From Lactonifactor longoviformis DSM 17459 (GTDB lineage: Bacteria > Bacillota > Clostridia > Lachnospirales > Lachnospiraceae), in NCBI RefSeq assembly GCF_900129135.1, contig NZ_FQVI01000013.1, positions 1 through 64,000 of the forward strand: a stretch of DNA of 64,000 bases, read 5' to 3'. Of the stretch, positions 51,601 through 59,510 are shown piece after piece. Position numbers and translations under genes: made by a program. The notes below the pieces were generated by a model. That model was given only the letters and a program-made list of their open reading frames with translations. It was not told the DNA's origin and did no database searches. Each line of letters opens with the position of its first letter. The stretch's first letter is position 1.

Positions 51601-53389
51601 AGAGGGTGCAGATGCTGTGGAAATCGTAAACGATGTAAAGTCAGATACCATCGTACTGAAGGGAGTCAGAGAAGGGGACGCGGTAGTGAGGCTGTCCCTG
51701 CAGGACAATCCCGATATTTACGCAGATTGCGAACTACATGTTCAATCCCCGGCATTAGATTCCCTGACGGTAACCCCGCCCTCCAAAACGGAGTATAAAC
51801 TGGGCGAGGATCTGGACTTCCATGATCTTGCAGTAAAGGCAAACTATGTGAATGGAACCAGTGCAGCAGTGGAGCCTTCTGACTGTGAGATTACCGGATT
51901 TGATTCTTTAGCACCCGGAGAACAGACCGTTGCTGTTTCCTATACGGAAAATGGAATTACCAAAACAGGAGAGTTTACAGTTACAGTTCTGAATGAAAAG
52001 GCTTTGACTGGGATTCTGGTAACGCCTCCGGCTAAGACGGAATACGAGGAGTGCGAACCCTTTGACCGTACGGGTATGGCAGTTAAGGCACAATTCTCAG
52101 ACGGCTCGGAGGAAGAGGTATCAGAGTACGTGCTATCTGACGTGAACACGATGACGGCAGGAACAAAAGAAGTCACAGTAACCTATGAGGATAAGGCGGC
52201 AGCCTTCACAATTACGGTAAAGGAGAAAAAACTCACAGGCATTGAGATTATTGTGCCGGACAAGACGGATTACCTGGTGGGAGAGGCATTCGACCCTGCA
52301 GGAATGATCGTAAATGCGGTTTACAGCAATCAGGTGAAAGAGGAAATCAGCCAGGGGTCTTACACACTGGAAGGGTTCGACTCAACAGAGCCCGGAGACA
52401 AGACGGTGGTTGTGTCATATGAGGGAAATACTGCAGAATTCACAGTGAAGGTATCAGAGAAATCAGAAGAACCAGTATTGGCAAAGCTTGTTCTCACACC
52501 GCCCGCCAAGACCGAGTATCTTGTGGGGGAGGAAGGAGATCTGACAGGTCTTGCTGTCTACGCCTGGTATTCGGACGGGGCCTGCAGAGAACTGGAAAGC
52601 GAAAGCTATGAAGTGGGCGCACTTGATACATCAGCCCCCGGCATTCAGTACATTACAGTTTCTTATGAGGGTATGACGGAAGAGTTCATGATTGTAGTGT
52701 CAGAGGATACGCAGACAGAGATTCCTCACTGGGAACACGACAGGAACGGCTGGTGGTACAGCAACGGAGACGGGACCTGGCCCAGATTATGCTGGAAGTC
52801 TATCCATGATACCTGGTATTACTTTGATAAGTACGGGTACCGTATGACTGGCTGGGTAGATGATGGAAGCCACTGGTATTACTGCGATGAAGACGGTGTG
52901 ATGCAGACTGGCTGGCTGTTAGAGGGGAATACCTGGTATTACCTGAAGAATAACGGAATGATGGCCACAGGGTGGATAAAGGACGGAAATACCTGGTACT
53001 ATCTGAAGAATAGCGGGGCCATGGCAACCGGGTGGCTGCTGGACAGAAACACATGGTATTACCTGAGGGGAAATGGCGCTATGATTACCGGCTGGTATCA
53101 GGAGGGGAATACCTGGTATTATCTGAGAAATAACGGAGCCATGGCCACAGGGTGGCTGCTGGACGGAAACACCTGGTATTATCTGAAGAGCAGCGGGGCG
53201 ATGGAAACCGGATGGATTCTGGACAGAGGAACCTGGTATTACCTGAAAAACAGAGGAGCCATGGCGACAGGCTGGGTGCAGACCGGCGGCAGATGGTATT
53301 ATCTGAAATCCGGCGGGGGAATGGCCGCAAACCAATGGATTGGAAAATACTATGTGAATAAAAACGGGGTCTGGACAAAGACCAGATAA
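48674..53389 (+). CDS. Secreted GH43-family glycosidase with Ig-like and cell-wall-binding repeats
   Basis: A 1571-residue exported enzyme. Signal peptide 1-30 (ending VEAA). The GH43 five-bladed domain spans about 35-360 with catalytic base D42 (IPDVEAK), a middle Asp near 123 (YAPDVCKIG) and general acid Glu near 239 (YYEGPSLKK). Then a CBM6-like jelly roll (about 365-495), a concanavalin-like domain (500-660), another beta-sandwich (740-945), a Big_2-like Ig domain (950-1025), four Ig-like repeats beginning VTPPSKTEY or VTPPAKTEY (about 1028, 1111, 1187, 1269), and about nine cell-wall-binding repeats (GNTWYYLKNNG type) from 1350 to the end. GH43 enzymes cut arabinan or xylan side chains. 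It follows a pentose-type ABC transporter, which fits. Confidence 0.92.
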   Translation: MGRSIKNVFLGIIAAAGTAMAVPSLTVEAANPLLPLDEYIPDVEAKVFTNEKGEERLYLYGSHDDYNSGTWCSYQYRVWSAPLEDLEDWTDHGVSFASRKGEGYFWEGQDTDGVDWSDTQLYAPDVCKIGDTYYLVTCNAGGPALGMATSKNPEGPFSPAKKILYDDGTETSNIDPSLYTEGEGENQKVYLVWGQTTSFGGQGLLGAELIKDENGLYTVVKKDTQKVLFGAGNDGFGYYEGPSLKKINGKYYILYPSNKGKGVHMMSYAIADEPLGPYTFGGNILDNDGCDLAGGNNHGSFCKIKDQWYLFYHRGFGNSNMRRKVCAEKIYFDENGKIGDINGNMVQMTNHGLGGPLSPYEKVEAAYATHVRMDGYPSGCYLSEQAADLHPLINITDGNCVEYRDFDFGTTDQDLQFTARLKAKSGGSIDIVLDDPENAPIGTVIVGSLASSEWTEFTAPVSKVQGIHTVYLKFHSQSSEKICEMESFRFSERNAMFSETFDGDLRAWKNKANSRIIGGSLQLMNNTSMTAREGIDWKNYSFEANVKLEDQAAGLTFRKSDDKNYYLLLMGENGLELKKSVNGTETTVGSMEQAIDPGQYTRVKIECCNEWITVYVNGAKKGEFRDYSLQSGTVGFYQPEGSMASYDDVAVMDTIARVDKIEINGMPLTEFTGDVKTYSVPADGGGAVPFVKAYSTAAKVSVEQAQAVPGSAKVTFDDGENTAEYEIKFYTSDKVQSDDFTRDSVGEFWQIVNPNEANVTYEQNKGLTIQTEGGDLGNQSNPAKNLFLQNANSDWTIETVLSANPAFDLIGGNWPSAGLVAYGDDSHYVKLVYLPNGVELNTGDGDKQQIGVSLTDPNQKLRLKLEKSGNTYTGYYALGETGEYKTFSSRRSMSSDHVKAGLMTTGFMASGNQTKVTFHSFTAANGSSSALPELVPAEGVAADQDAIELTTGDTVSLNASVTPQNATYKDVVWSITEGADAVEIVNDVKSDTIVLKGVREGDAVVRLSLQDNPDIYADCELHVQSPALDSLTVTPPSKTEYKLGEDLDFHDLAVKANYVNGTSAAVEPSDCEITGFDSLAPGEQTVAVSYTENGITKTGEFTVTVLNEKALTGILVTPPAKTEYEECEPFDRTGMAVKAQFSDGSEEEVSEYVLSDVNTMTAGTKEVTVTYEDKAAAFTITVKEKKLTGIEIIVPDKTDYLVGEAFDPAGMIVNAVYSNQVKEEISQGSYTLEGFDSTEPGDKTVVVSYEGNTAEFTVKVSEKSEEPVLAKLVLTPPAKTEYLVGEEGDLTGLAVYAWYSDGACRELESESYEVGALDTSAPGIQYITVSYEGMTEEFMIVVSEDTQTEIPHWEHDRNGWWYSNGDGTWPRLCWKSIHDTWYYFDKYGYRMTGWVDDGSHWYYCDEDGVMQTGWLLEGNTWYYLKNNGMMATGWIKDGNTWYYLKNSGAMATGWLLDRNTWYYLRGNGAMITGWYQEGNTWYYLRNNGAMATGWLLDGNTWYYLKSSGAMETGWILDRGTWYYLKNRGAMATGWVQTGGRWYYLKSGGGMAANQWIGKYYVNKNGVWTKTR

Positions 53390-53436
53390 CTGAAACAACT
53401 CAAATTTTTAAACTGTAGGATTATTTTAACTATAAT

Positions 53437-53480
53437 AAAACAGGAGATTACCACAAAGAAATCGGTAAATCTCCTGTTTT
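53437..53480 (+). terminator. Terminator of the GH43 gene
   Basis: AAAACAGGAGATTACC pairs with GGTAAATCTCCTGTTTT, with one bulge, followed by GTTTCTG. It lies about 50 bases after the glycosidase stop. Confidence 0.75.
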
Positions 53481-53568
53481 GTTTCTGAGAAAAAATGACT
53501 TATCAGTATGCATATGGTAAAATACAGACAGAATATGCAAACTACTATGCGAAAGGAAGATCAAAAAT

Positions 53569-53910
53569 ATGGAAGTATTTTACCGCCTGTGCGTCAGTGT
53601 GTCCATTGGAATTATCGGAGGCTTTCTGGTGGGAGGCATTAAGCTTTCTCTGAGAAAGGAGTATACAGAGCGGCAGATTCAGAAAAGCCGCAGAGTAATG
53701 AATAAGATATCCGCTGTTCTAAAATACAGTACCCTCCTGCTGTTGGTGCTGGGATTTATCTGGTGTGTTTACTATTTGGTATTAGGAGCCATGGACCGGG
53801 GGCAGGCTGACTATGCCAATAATATGTCGGAGAATATTGTTGCTGTTCTGACAGTAATATCAATTATCTTTGCATTTTTTGAGTTTTTGCGGCATACAGG
53901 GGACAAATGA
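53569..53910 (+). CDS. Small membrane protein (113 aa), unknown
   Basis: I do not recognise the family. It has three hydrophobic segments: about 8-25 (VSIGIIGGFLVGGIKL), 50-75 (STLLLLVLGFIWCVYYLVLG) and 92-108. A basic loop lies between the first two (KEYTERQIQKSRRVMNK). The ATG follows GCGAAAGGAAGA. It stands alone between the glycosidase terminator and the convergent tag gene, which ends seven bases away. Confidence 0.65.
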   Translation: MEVFYRLCVSVSIGIIGGFLVGGIKLSLRKEYTERQIQKSRRVMNKISAVLKYSTLLLLVLGFIWCVYYLVLGAMDRGQADYANNMSENIVAVLTVISIIFAFFEFLRHTGDK

Positions 53911-53916
53911 GGGGAT

Positions 53917-54519
53917 TCACCCCTCCAGGTATCTCCTTTTACGGATGACAGGATACTGTGCAATCAGTTTTTGATAACAATCGCAGGACTCCTCATGATC
54001 ATTTATCACCCCGCAGGCCTGCAGATGAGAATATACGGTGATAGAACCGAGATACTTGAACCCCCGTTTTTTCAAATCTTTGCTGATAAGGTCCGAGAGC
54101 CCGTTTCTGGCAGGAATGTTTCCTTTCTGGTGACCTGCATACAGGATGGTCTTCCCTTTGGAATACTCCCACAGATACCGGCTGAAGCTGCCGAACTCTT
54201 CCCGTATCTCCAGGAAACACCTGGCATTGTGGATGACAGCTTCTATTTTACGGCGTGACTTTATCATTCCTTCGGTATTCATAATACGTTCTATATCTGC
54301 TTCTGCAAAACCGGCGACCGCATGATAGTCAAAACCGGCGAAACAGTTTCTGAAGATCTCCCGTTTCCGGATCATCATATTCCAGTTCAGCCCGCACTGC
54401 ATGACTTCCATCATTAAGAACTCAAATTGCTTCTGGTCATCATGTACGGGAACTCCCCACTCCTGGTCGTGGTACTTAATCATTGGCTCATTGATGAGAC
54501 ACCATGAACATCGTTTCAT
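53917..54519 (-). CDS. tag: DNA-3-methyladenine glycosylase I
   Basis: A 200-residue DNA repair enzyme that removes 3-methyladenine from DNA. Signature zinc ligands are Cys4 (MKRCSWC), His17 (YHDQEWGVP) and the C-terminal His and Cys in SHLQACGVINDHEESCDCY; the helix-hairpin region follows NEPMIK. It is slightly longer than the E. coli enzyme (187). The start ATG follows GAAAGGATTG. It is a stand-alone housekeeping gene, convergent with the small membrane protein gene. Confidence 0.93.
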   Translation of the reverse strand: MKRCSWCLINEPMIKYHDQEWGVPVHDDQKQFEFLMMEVMQCGLNWNMMIRKREIFRNCFAGFDYHAVAGFAEADIERIMNTEGMIKSRRKIEAVIHNARCFLEIREEFGSFSRYLWEYSKGKTILYAGHQKGNIPARNGLSDLISKDLKKRGFKYLGSITVYSHLQACGVINDHEESCDCYQKLIAQYPVIRKRRYLEG

Positions 54520-54567
54520 ATTGTTTTCAATCCTTTCCTATTGCTGTGACCCTGCATCCGGCTGAAA

Positions 54568-54598
54568 AGGCTGCCGCATAAACTTGATACGGCAGCCT
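54568..54598 (-). terminator. Terminator of the FCD-type GntR gene
   Basis: AGGCTGCCG and CGGCAGCCT form a nine-base-pair stem. On the minus strand TTTTC follows; it lies 17 bases after the regulator's stop. Confidence 0.65.
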
Positions 54599-54614
54599 AA
54601 GAGGGTAAGGTATA

Positions 54615-55364
54615 TTATTCTGTTGGATTATTATAATCTATCATGTCTATCAGTAAACTGCGGCACATATCAAAATCCTTTTTCTCTATTGCGTGGTAAA
54701 TTTCCCAATGATTTTTAACACTGCCAATATCCTCTCCAGGCTCAAGGTGGATAACCCTCTGGTGCCCGATCGTGTACATATGTTCCCGGATCGCCTCTTT
54801 TGCCGTGGAAAAAGCGTATATTAGGAGATCATTATGAGACATTTTACAGAGCTGCGTATGGATTTCTATATCACTGTCATTGAACTTTTCATAAAAAAGT
54901 TCCCGGTTCCGGCTTCCTCTGGGAGCATTCACATAAGCCGTTATATCCTTCTCAAACACTTCACAGCAGCGCTTTAACTGCAGAAGGTCCTCCTCTGTGG
55001 CCCGCAGAATGGCAAGCCTGGCACATTCCACCTCAATTATGGCCCGGAACTCAGCGACATCATTCAGCAGATCAGGAGTCATATAGAATTCTGAAATATT
55101 CTGCATATGTTTGTCAAAATCAAAGGAGCATACATACGTACCATCTCCCATACGGGTGTCCAGGACACCCAGAGTATTCAGCTTCTGCAGAGCCATACGG
55201 ACCGTAAAACGGTTTACACCGAATGTTTCCGCTAATTCCCCCTCCGAAGGTATCTTTTTATTTTCCTCCCAGATTCCCTGGGAGATCAGTGCTTTCATCT
55301 CTTTGCACACCAGATCAGGTGCAGACATTTTCCTGATTTTTAAATCTTTTGTTTTTGCAGACAT
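54615..55364 (-). CDS. GntR-family regulator, FadR/FCD subfamily
   Basis: A 249-residue regulator. The N-terminal winged helix contains IPSEGELAETFGVNRFTVRM and TRMGDGTYV; the C-terminal helical FCD domain (about 95-245) carries the metal-ligand pattern D..H...H..H in FNDSDIEIHTQLCKMSHND and a later HWEIYHAI. FCD regulators sense carboxylic acids, often with bound zinc or nickel. The ATG follows GGAGGAATGAA. It is divergent from the operon starting at 55711 and is its likely controller through the site at 55606-55618. Confidence 0.9.
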   Translation of the reverse strand: MSAKTKDLKIRKMSAPDLVCKEMKALISQGIWEENKKIPSEGELAETFGVNRFTVRMALQKLNTLGVLDTRMGDGTYVCSFDFDKHMQNISEFYMTPDLLNDVAEFRAIIEVECARLAILRATEEDLLQLKRCCEVFEKDITAYVNAPRGSRNRELFYEKFNDSDIEIHTQLCKMSHNDLLIYAFSTAKEAIREHMYTIGHQRVIHLEPGEDIGSVKNHWEIYHAIEKKDFDMCRSLLIDMIDYNNPTE

Positions 55365-55710
55365 GCTTCATTCCTCCGGTTTCTTATAACTAAAATGATA
55401 CCCTCAAAGGGTTACCCCGTCAAGTTTATTCTACTGTATTTGTACGGGCGAACCGGATACTTCCGACAATTCACATTACTGCCGGGAGGTAGGAATAGGT
55501 ACAAAGAATTTATTTAGCAACATGCACAAAAAAATAAGATAAATTTCAGATGATTTATGAAAAATGTAAATAACGGATTGACAAGATGTGATACTAATGG
55601 TATGATTCACCTAGTGAACAAGTGAAACAGAGAGCTTCTCAGTCAACAACGATACAGCACCGGACAGTGACATTACATAGTGGAAACGTCCCCTGGGAAA
55701 GGAGAAATGT
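55365..55710. promoter_or_regulatory. Divergent control region of GntR gene and the 55711 operon
   Basis: A 346-base non-coding region. The rightward promoter and operator are at 55578-55618 (separate entry). An additional pair CAAAGGGTTACC/GGTTACC-like repeat occurs near 55405. Nothing else is supported. Confidence 0.45.
55578..55618 (+). promoter_or_regulatory. Promoter with overlapping operator of the 55711 operon
   Basis: TTGACA (55578-55583) and TATGAT (55601-55606) are 17 bases apart, near consensus. Right at the -10/start region lies TTCACCTAGTGAA (55606-55618), an inverted repeat with five-base arms and a three-base centre, followed by another GTGAA half-site at about 55622. A repressor binding here would block the promoter; the FCD regulator upstream is the expected one. 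Confidence 0.65.
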
Positions 55711-55980
55711 ATGGCAAATATTCTGGAAATACTTATGCTGCTTTGCTTTGGCGCTTCATGGCCGATTAATTTCAGAAAAGCGATGAAGGCAGGAACAACG
55801 AAGGGTACCAGCCTGGCTTTCCTTTTCCTGATAGAATTTGGATATATATGCGGTGCCGCGGCAAAAGTCCTGAATCACAGCATTAATTATGTTTTGATCT
55901 TTTATGGGATTAATCTGGTGGTTGTTGCGGCGAACATTGGAATTTATTTTGTTAATAAAAAGAAAGATACGGCATTGTAA
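55711..55980 (+). CDS. PQ-loop/SemiSWEET-like small membrane protein
   Basis: An 89-residue protein with three helices and the PQ-loop-like signature SWPINFRKAMKAGTTKGTS in the first loop, followed by LAFLFLIEFGYICGAAAK. SemiSWEET proteins of this size dimerise to carry sugars; other PQ-loop proteins have unknown substrates. It is the first gene of the FCD-regulated operon, with GGAAAGGAGA before the ATG, and overlaps nothing. Its role may be the uptake or export step for that operon, but the family is loosely defined. Confidence 0.68.
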   Translation: MANILEILMLLCFGASWPINFRKAMKAGTTKGTSLAFLFLIEFGYICGAAAKVLNHSINYVLIFYGINLVVVAANIGIYFVNKKKDTAL

Positions 55981-56002
55981 TCAAAAAAAGGAGGTTACTA
56001 TA

Positions 56003-56947
56003 ATGACACTGGTTAAAAGATTCATGGAGGATGCGGAAAGGGGAGGGATGCACATCTTGGCTGCCCAGGTCCGTATGAATGGAGAGATAGTCGATGAATG
56101 GACACGGTTCCCGGCAAAGCCCAGGTTTGAGACCTACTCCGTGTCAAAGACGTTTGCAGGGGTGGGCGCAGGCATAGCTTTGGAGGAAGGGCTGATTACG
56201 CTGGATGAGCGCATCAGCGAAAGCTTTCCGGAAGCAAGTTATGACATTACTGATGAGAATGCTCTTAGTATCACAGTGCGGGATTTGCTGACCATGACTT
56301 CAGGGCTGAGCGAGACTATGCTCTGGCGTGATGGCTACGAAAGAAAATACGAGCGAGACTGGATTCGATTCTTTTATAAGGCGGGCAAATTTGTAAACAA
56401 GCCAGGAACGGCTTTTCTGTATAACAATGTTAACCCTTATATTCTTGGCTGCCTTATTGAGAAAAAGTCTGGTCAAAACCTGCGGGAGTATCTCAGATAC
56501 CGCCTCTTTGAACCGGTGGGAATACATAACGTAGAGTGGACCAGCTGCCCCATGGGGCATACCATTGCGGCCAATGCCCTGCAGATCAACGTGGATGAGC
56601 TGGGGCAGTTTGGGCAGATGCTTGCCAATGGAGGAGAATATAACGGCAAACGTATTGTATCAGAGTCTTATATAAAGGCAATGATGACTTCGTATTCTGA
56701 GACCGGGGAATACATTCCCTCCCAGCCTCCGGTCAGGGCTGGGTATGGATATCAGACATGGATAGACGGGGTGAATCACGCTGCCTACATGTGGGGGATC
56801 TTTGGCCAGTACTGCGTAGTCCTCCCTGAAAAGAATGCGGTAGTTACGGTATTGTCTCTGGAGCCGTCAGACGGCGGATCCAACGGCAATTATGATACAT
56901 CTCCCCTGCGAAAGGTGATTTGGGAGGATCTTGTGACGCAAGTCTGA
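56003..56947 (+). CDS. Serine hydrolase (class C beta-lactamase fold)
   Basis: A 314-residue protein of the beta-lactamase/esterase superfamily. The nucleophile motif S46-V-S-K49 lies in TYSVSKTFAG and the Y-x-N motif in FLYNNVNPYI; the C-terminal H-x-G-like stretch is less clear. There is no signal peptide, so it is cytosolic, as for EstB-like esterases and amidases rather than true beta-lactamases. The ATG at 56003 follows AAAGGAGG; a longer frame to 55904 overlaps the preceding gene. Second gene of the operon; it probably hydrolyses an ester or amide in the substrate (inference). Confidence 0.85.
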   Translation: MTLVKRFMEDAERGGMHILAAQVRMNGEIVDEWTRFPAKPRFETYSVSKTFAGVGAGIALEEGLITLDERISESFPEASYDITDENALSITVRDLLTMTSGLSETMLWRDGYERKYERDWIRFFYKAGKFVNKPGTAFLYNNVNPYILGCLIEKKSGQNLREYLRYRLFEPVGIHNVEWTSCPMGHTIAANALQINVDELGQFGQMLANGGEYNGKRIVSESYIKAMMTSYSETGEYIPSQPPVRAGYGYQTWIDGVNHAAYMWGIFGQYCVVLPEKNAVVTVLSLEPSDGGSNGNYDTSPLRKVIWEDLVTQV

Positions 56948-57030
56948 AAGCGGCAGTAACTTTATTTACATTAAAAGGGTTTTAAATTTTCGAATTTAAA
57001 ATAAAAAATTATTAAGGAGGTAACATCATT

Positions 57031-57966
57031 ATGAGTACCAAGAAAGACATTAAAATCTGTATTAATCCGCATTTTGATGCCGTATCCCTTTGGATTGGTT
57101 CCTGGGGCGGCGAGGATTCTCCGTGTGACATCTCCAGAGGTGTATTCGGTGCTAAACGCGGTGTTCCGCGTCTCTTGGACCTGTTTAAACGCTTCAATAT
57201 ACCTGTAACCTGGGGCGTGACAGGACATTCCATGGAGAGCTTCCCTAAGGCAGCCGATATGATCTGCGATGCTGTGAACAATGCGGGACACGAGATCGGT
57301 ATTCATGGCTATGTGCATGAGAATCCTCTTGCCATGACCCGCCAGCAGGAGGCTGATGTTCTGGATCGTACAATCAGTACTATTGAGAAGATTTCCGGCA
57401 AAAAGCCCCAGGGCTACATGGCACCGTGGTGGGAGCTGAGCCAAAACACGGTTGAACTGCTGTTTGAGCGCGGAATTACTTATGACAGCAGTCTGATGGA
57501 AGATGACTATTGGCCATATTACGTGCGTGTGGGCGACAGCTGGACGAAGATTAATTACAATGGACCTGCTGCAGACTGGATGAAGCCATGGCAGCCGGGC
57601 AAAGCGGTAGATTTGGTTGAACTTCCGGCCAACTGGCACTTAGATGATGCGCCGCCGCTTCTGTTCGTAAAGGCTTCTGCAAACAGCCATGGATGGATAA
57701 CCGGACGTCAGCTGGGAGAGATCTGGCAGGATCAGTTTGACTGGGTATACCGTAATTACGATTACGCAGTACTGCCAATTACCATTCATCCGGATGCTTC
57801 GGGCAAGCCTCACGGACTGATGATGCTTGAGCGCCTGTTTGATCATATGCTGTCCCACGCTGGAGTCAGCTTCTGTACAATGGCTGATGCGGCTGAGGAT
57901 TTCCGTAAGCGGGCCCCCTTTGGCACAGACACAGATTTAGGCGTTGAAAATGGGCTTCATGTGTAA
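57031..57966 (+). CDS. Polysaccharide-deacetylase-fold hydrolase (PgdA/cyclic-imidase/PuuE-like)
   Basis: A 311-residue cytosolic NodB-fold protein. The metal triad can be read as Asp16 (NPHFDAVS), His92 and His96 (GIHGYVHENP), the same arrangement as in Helicobacter PgdA. GYMAPWWELSQNTVELL and the C-terminal ITIHPDASGKP are further family marks. Without a signal peptide or sugar-binding parts it more likely acts on a small ring or amide, as in PuuE allantoinase or cyclic imidases, than on peptidoglycan (inference). The ATG has AAGGAGG eleven bases upstream. A hairpin at 57993-58032 follows it. Confidence 0.8.
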   Translation: MSTKKDIKICINPHFDAVSLWIGSWGGEDSPCDISRGVFGAKRGVPRLLDLFKRFNIPVTWGVTGHSMESFPKAADMICDAVNNAGHEIGIHGYVHENPLAMTRQQEADVLDRTISTIEKISGKKPQGYMAPWWELSQNTVELLFERGITYDSSLMEDDYWPYYVRVGDSWTKINYNGPAADWMKPWQPGKAVDLVELPANWHLDDAPPLLFVKASANSHGWITGRQLGEIWQDQFDWVYRNYDYAVLPITIHPDASGKPHGLMMLERLFDHMLSHAGVSFCTMADAAEDFRKRAPFGTDTDLGVENGLHV

Positions 57967-57992
57967 TCTTGAACATATGCACTGAATAGGAC

Positions 57993-58032
57993 GCCCTTCC
58001 CGGCAGGGGAGTATCTCTTTGCCGGGAAGGGC
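57993..58032 (+). promoter_or_regulatory. Intra-operon hairpin
   Basis: GCCCTTCCCGGCA and TGCCGGGAAGGGC form a perfect 13-base-pair stem. No T-run follows, and the next gene's ribosome site is ten bases later. It probably sets message stability or partial termination inside the operon. Confidence 0.55.
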
Positions 58033-58055
58033 AGTTAAAGTTAAGGAGGGGTATT

Positions 58056-58379
58056 ATGTGTGCAGCTTGCGGTGTACTGAGCGGAGGGGCTGACTGGCTG
58101 GAGCGGGCCGGGAATCCTGAGGGAATAGGTGCAGAGGAGAACGCCACGCGAAGGGCGGAACGCCAGAACCTTATCCAGATGGTAAATGTCCTGCTGGCTC
58201 CGGGAAGAGCAAAGCTATGCGATTTCCATACAAAGCTTATCCTCAAGGGTCCTACGGGACAGACAAAGATTGTAGATGACCTGGCCCATGTCTGGGTAAC
58301 GGCAGATGCCATCGGACTGCGCCCGGTGGATCCCCTTGATGAGGAATATTTGTCCGCCATCGGACTGCAGAAGGAGTGA
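58056..58379 (+). CDS. Small CxxC protein paired with the CobW metallochaperone
   Basis: A 107-residue soluble protein of unknown family. It starts MCAACGVLSGG, giving a C-x-x-C next to the start, and contains KLCDFHTKLILKGPTGQTKI. The stop of this gene sits within the ribosome site of the CobW gene, so the two are translated together. In other bacteria small proteins of this look stand next to CobW genes in amidohydrolase operons; a target or cofactor of metal delivery is a reasonable guess but not proven. The ATG follows AAGGAGGGG. Confidence 0.65.
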   Translation: MCAACGVLSGGADWLERAGNPEGIGAEENATRRAERQNLIQMVNVLLAPGRAKLCDFHTKLILKGPTGQTKIVDDLAHVWVTADAIGLRPVDPLDEEYLSAIGLQKE

Positions 58380-58384
58380 ACAGA

Positions 58385-59464
58385 ATGGAAGAACGAATTC
58401 CTGTAACAGTTTTGACCGGATTTCTCGGAAGTGGCAAGACGACACTTCTGCAGAGACTGCTGAACTGTGAAGAAGGCGCCGGAGTGGCTGTCATGATCAA
58501 TGAATTGGGTGAGGTGGCTTTGGATCATCTCTTTGTACAAAAGCTTACAGAGAGCACCATTGTCCTGAAGAACGGATGTATCTGCTGCACGATGCGGGAA
58601 GATCTGCAGACAGGACTGAGAGAACTGATAGACGGCTGTTCCCGGGGGATAATAGCTCCCTTTAACAGGGTAGTTGTGGAGACAACCGGGCTTGCAGACC
58701 CAACCCCCATTGCCCAGACCCTGGACGGAGACTTAATGCTTCGCCGGCAGGTGCGACTGGCCAATATCATTACTACCATTGACGCTGTCTTCGGGGCGGA
58801 GCAGCTTGACACTCATGAGGAGAGCATGAGACAGGCAGCTATCGCTGACCGCCTTGTGCTGACTAAGACTGACATTGCGACGCCGGAACAAATCGCACTT
58901 GCCCGGGATAAGATACATAAGGTCAATCCTATGGCTATGGTGCTGGACTCCAACAGCCCGGAATCTCTGTGGCCTATGTTGTTTGACATTGATCCTTTTA
59001 ATCCTGATACAAAGAGTGCAGAGGTTCAGGCCTGGCTCTCCCGCCTTCCCCATATTAAGGCGGCAGACGCCATGCACGGGGAACATCATCACCATCATCA
59101 CGGTGAAGGTGAGGAACATGTACATCACTACCATGAAGGGTATCACCATGACGAAAACGAGATTCAGACCTTTTCCATCCGCACGGAAAAGCCGTTAAAC
59201 TGGACGGCCTTTGCCATCTGGCTTTCCGCGCTGGTGCACCGGTATGGAAAGCAGATACTGCGGATTAAGGGGCTTTTGAATGTCCCGGGCGCTCTGGGAC
59301 CTGTTGTTCTCAATACAGTACAGAGCCACATTACGCCGCCTATGCATCTGGATGAATGGCCGGATGAGGATCACTCTTCCCGCATAGTCTTCATCGTTCA
59401 GGGAATATCCCCCAAAATGATGCAGACCTCCCTGGAGCATTTTTTGTCTATTTTAGAAGATTAG
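58385..59464 (+). CDS. CobW/P47K GTPase (ZNG-type metallochaperone) with His-rich insert
   Basis: A 359-residue G3E GTPase. Walker A is GFLGSGKTT (about 12-20) and the metal-binding C-x-C-C motif is C65, C67 and C68 in GCICCTM. SDxT-like VLTKTD is at about 160. A linker near 235-262 holds about thirteen His among Glu and Gly (HHHHHH, then HVHHYHEGYHH). The CobW_C domain follows. Such proteins hand zinc (or cobalt/nickel) to metalloenzymes using GTP. The ATG at 58385 follows AAGGAG; the GTG three codons earlier is less likely. Likely clients are the NodB-fold hydrolase or other metalloproteins of the operon. Confidence 0.9.
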   Translation: MEERIPVTVLTGFLGSGKTTLLQRLLNCEEGAGVAVMINELGEVALDHLFVQKLTESTIVLKNGCICCTMREDLQTGLRELIDGCSRGIIAPFNRVVVETTGLADPTPIAQTLDGDLMLRRQVRLANIITTIDAVFGAEQLDTHEESMRQAAIADRLVLTKTDIATPEQIALARDKIHKVNPMAMVLDSNSPESLWPMLFDIDPFNPDTKSAEVQAWLSRLPHIKAADAMHGEHHHHHHGEGEEHVHHYHEGYHHDENEIQTFSIRTEKPLNWTAFAIWLSALVHRYGKQILRIKGLLNVPGALGPVVLNTVQSHITPPMHLDEWPDEDHSSRIVFIVQGISPKMMQTSLEHFLSILED

Positions 59465-59510
59465 ACGGGATATTAGGGTTAATGTATTTTAAATCAGTAG
59501 GAGGTAATTT

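Noticed and set aside
52790-53330. CRISPR array or tandem DNA repeat element
   Set aside because: The periodic units are in frame and encode cell-wall-binding repeats of the GH43 protein; spacers are not unique sequences.
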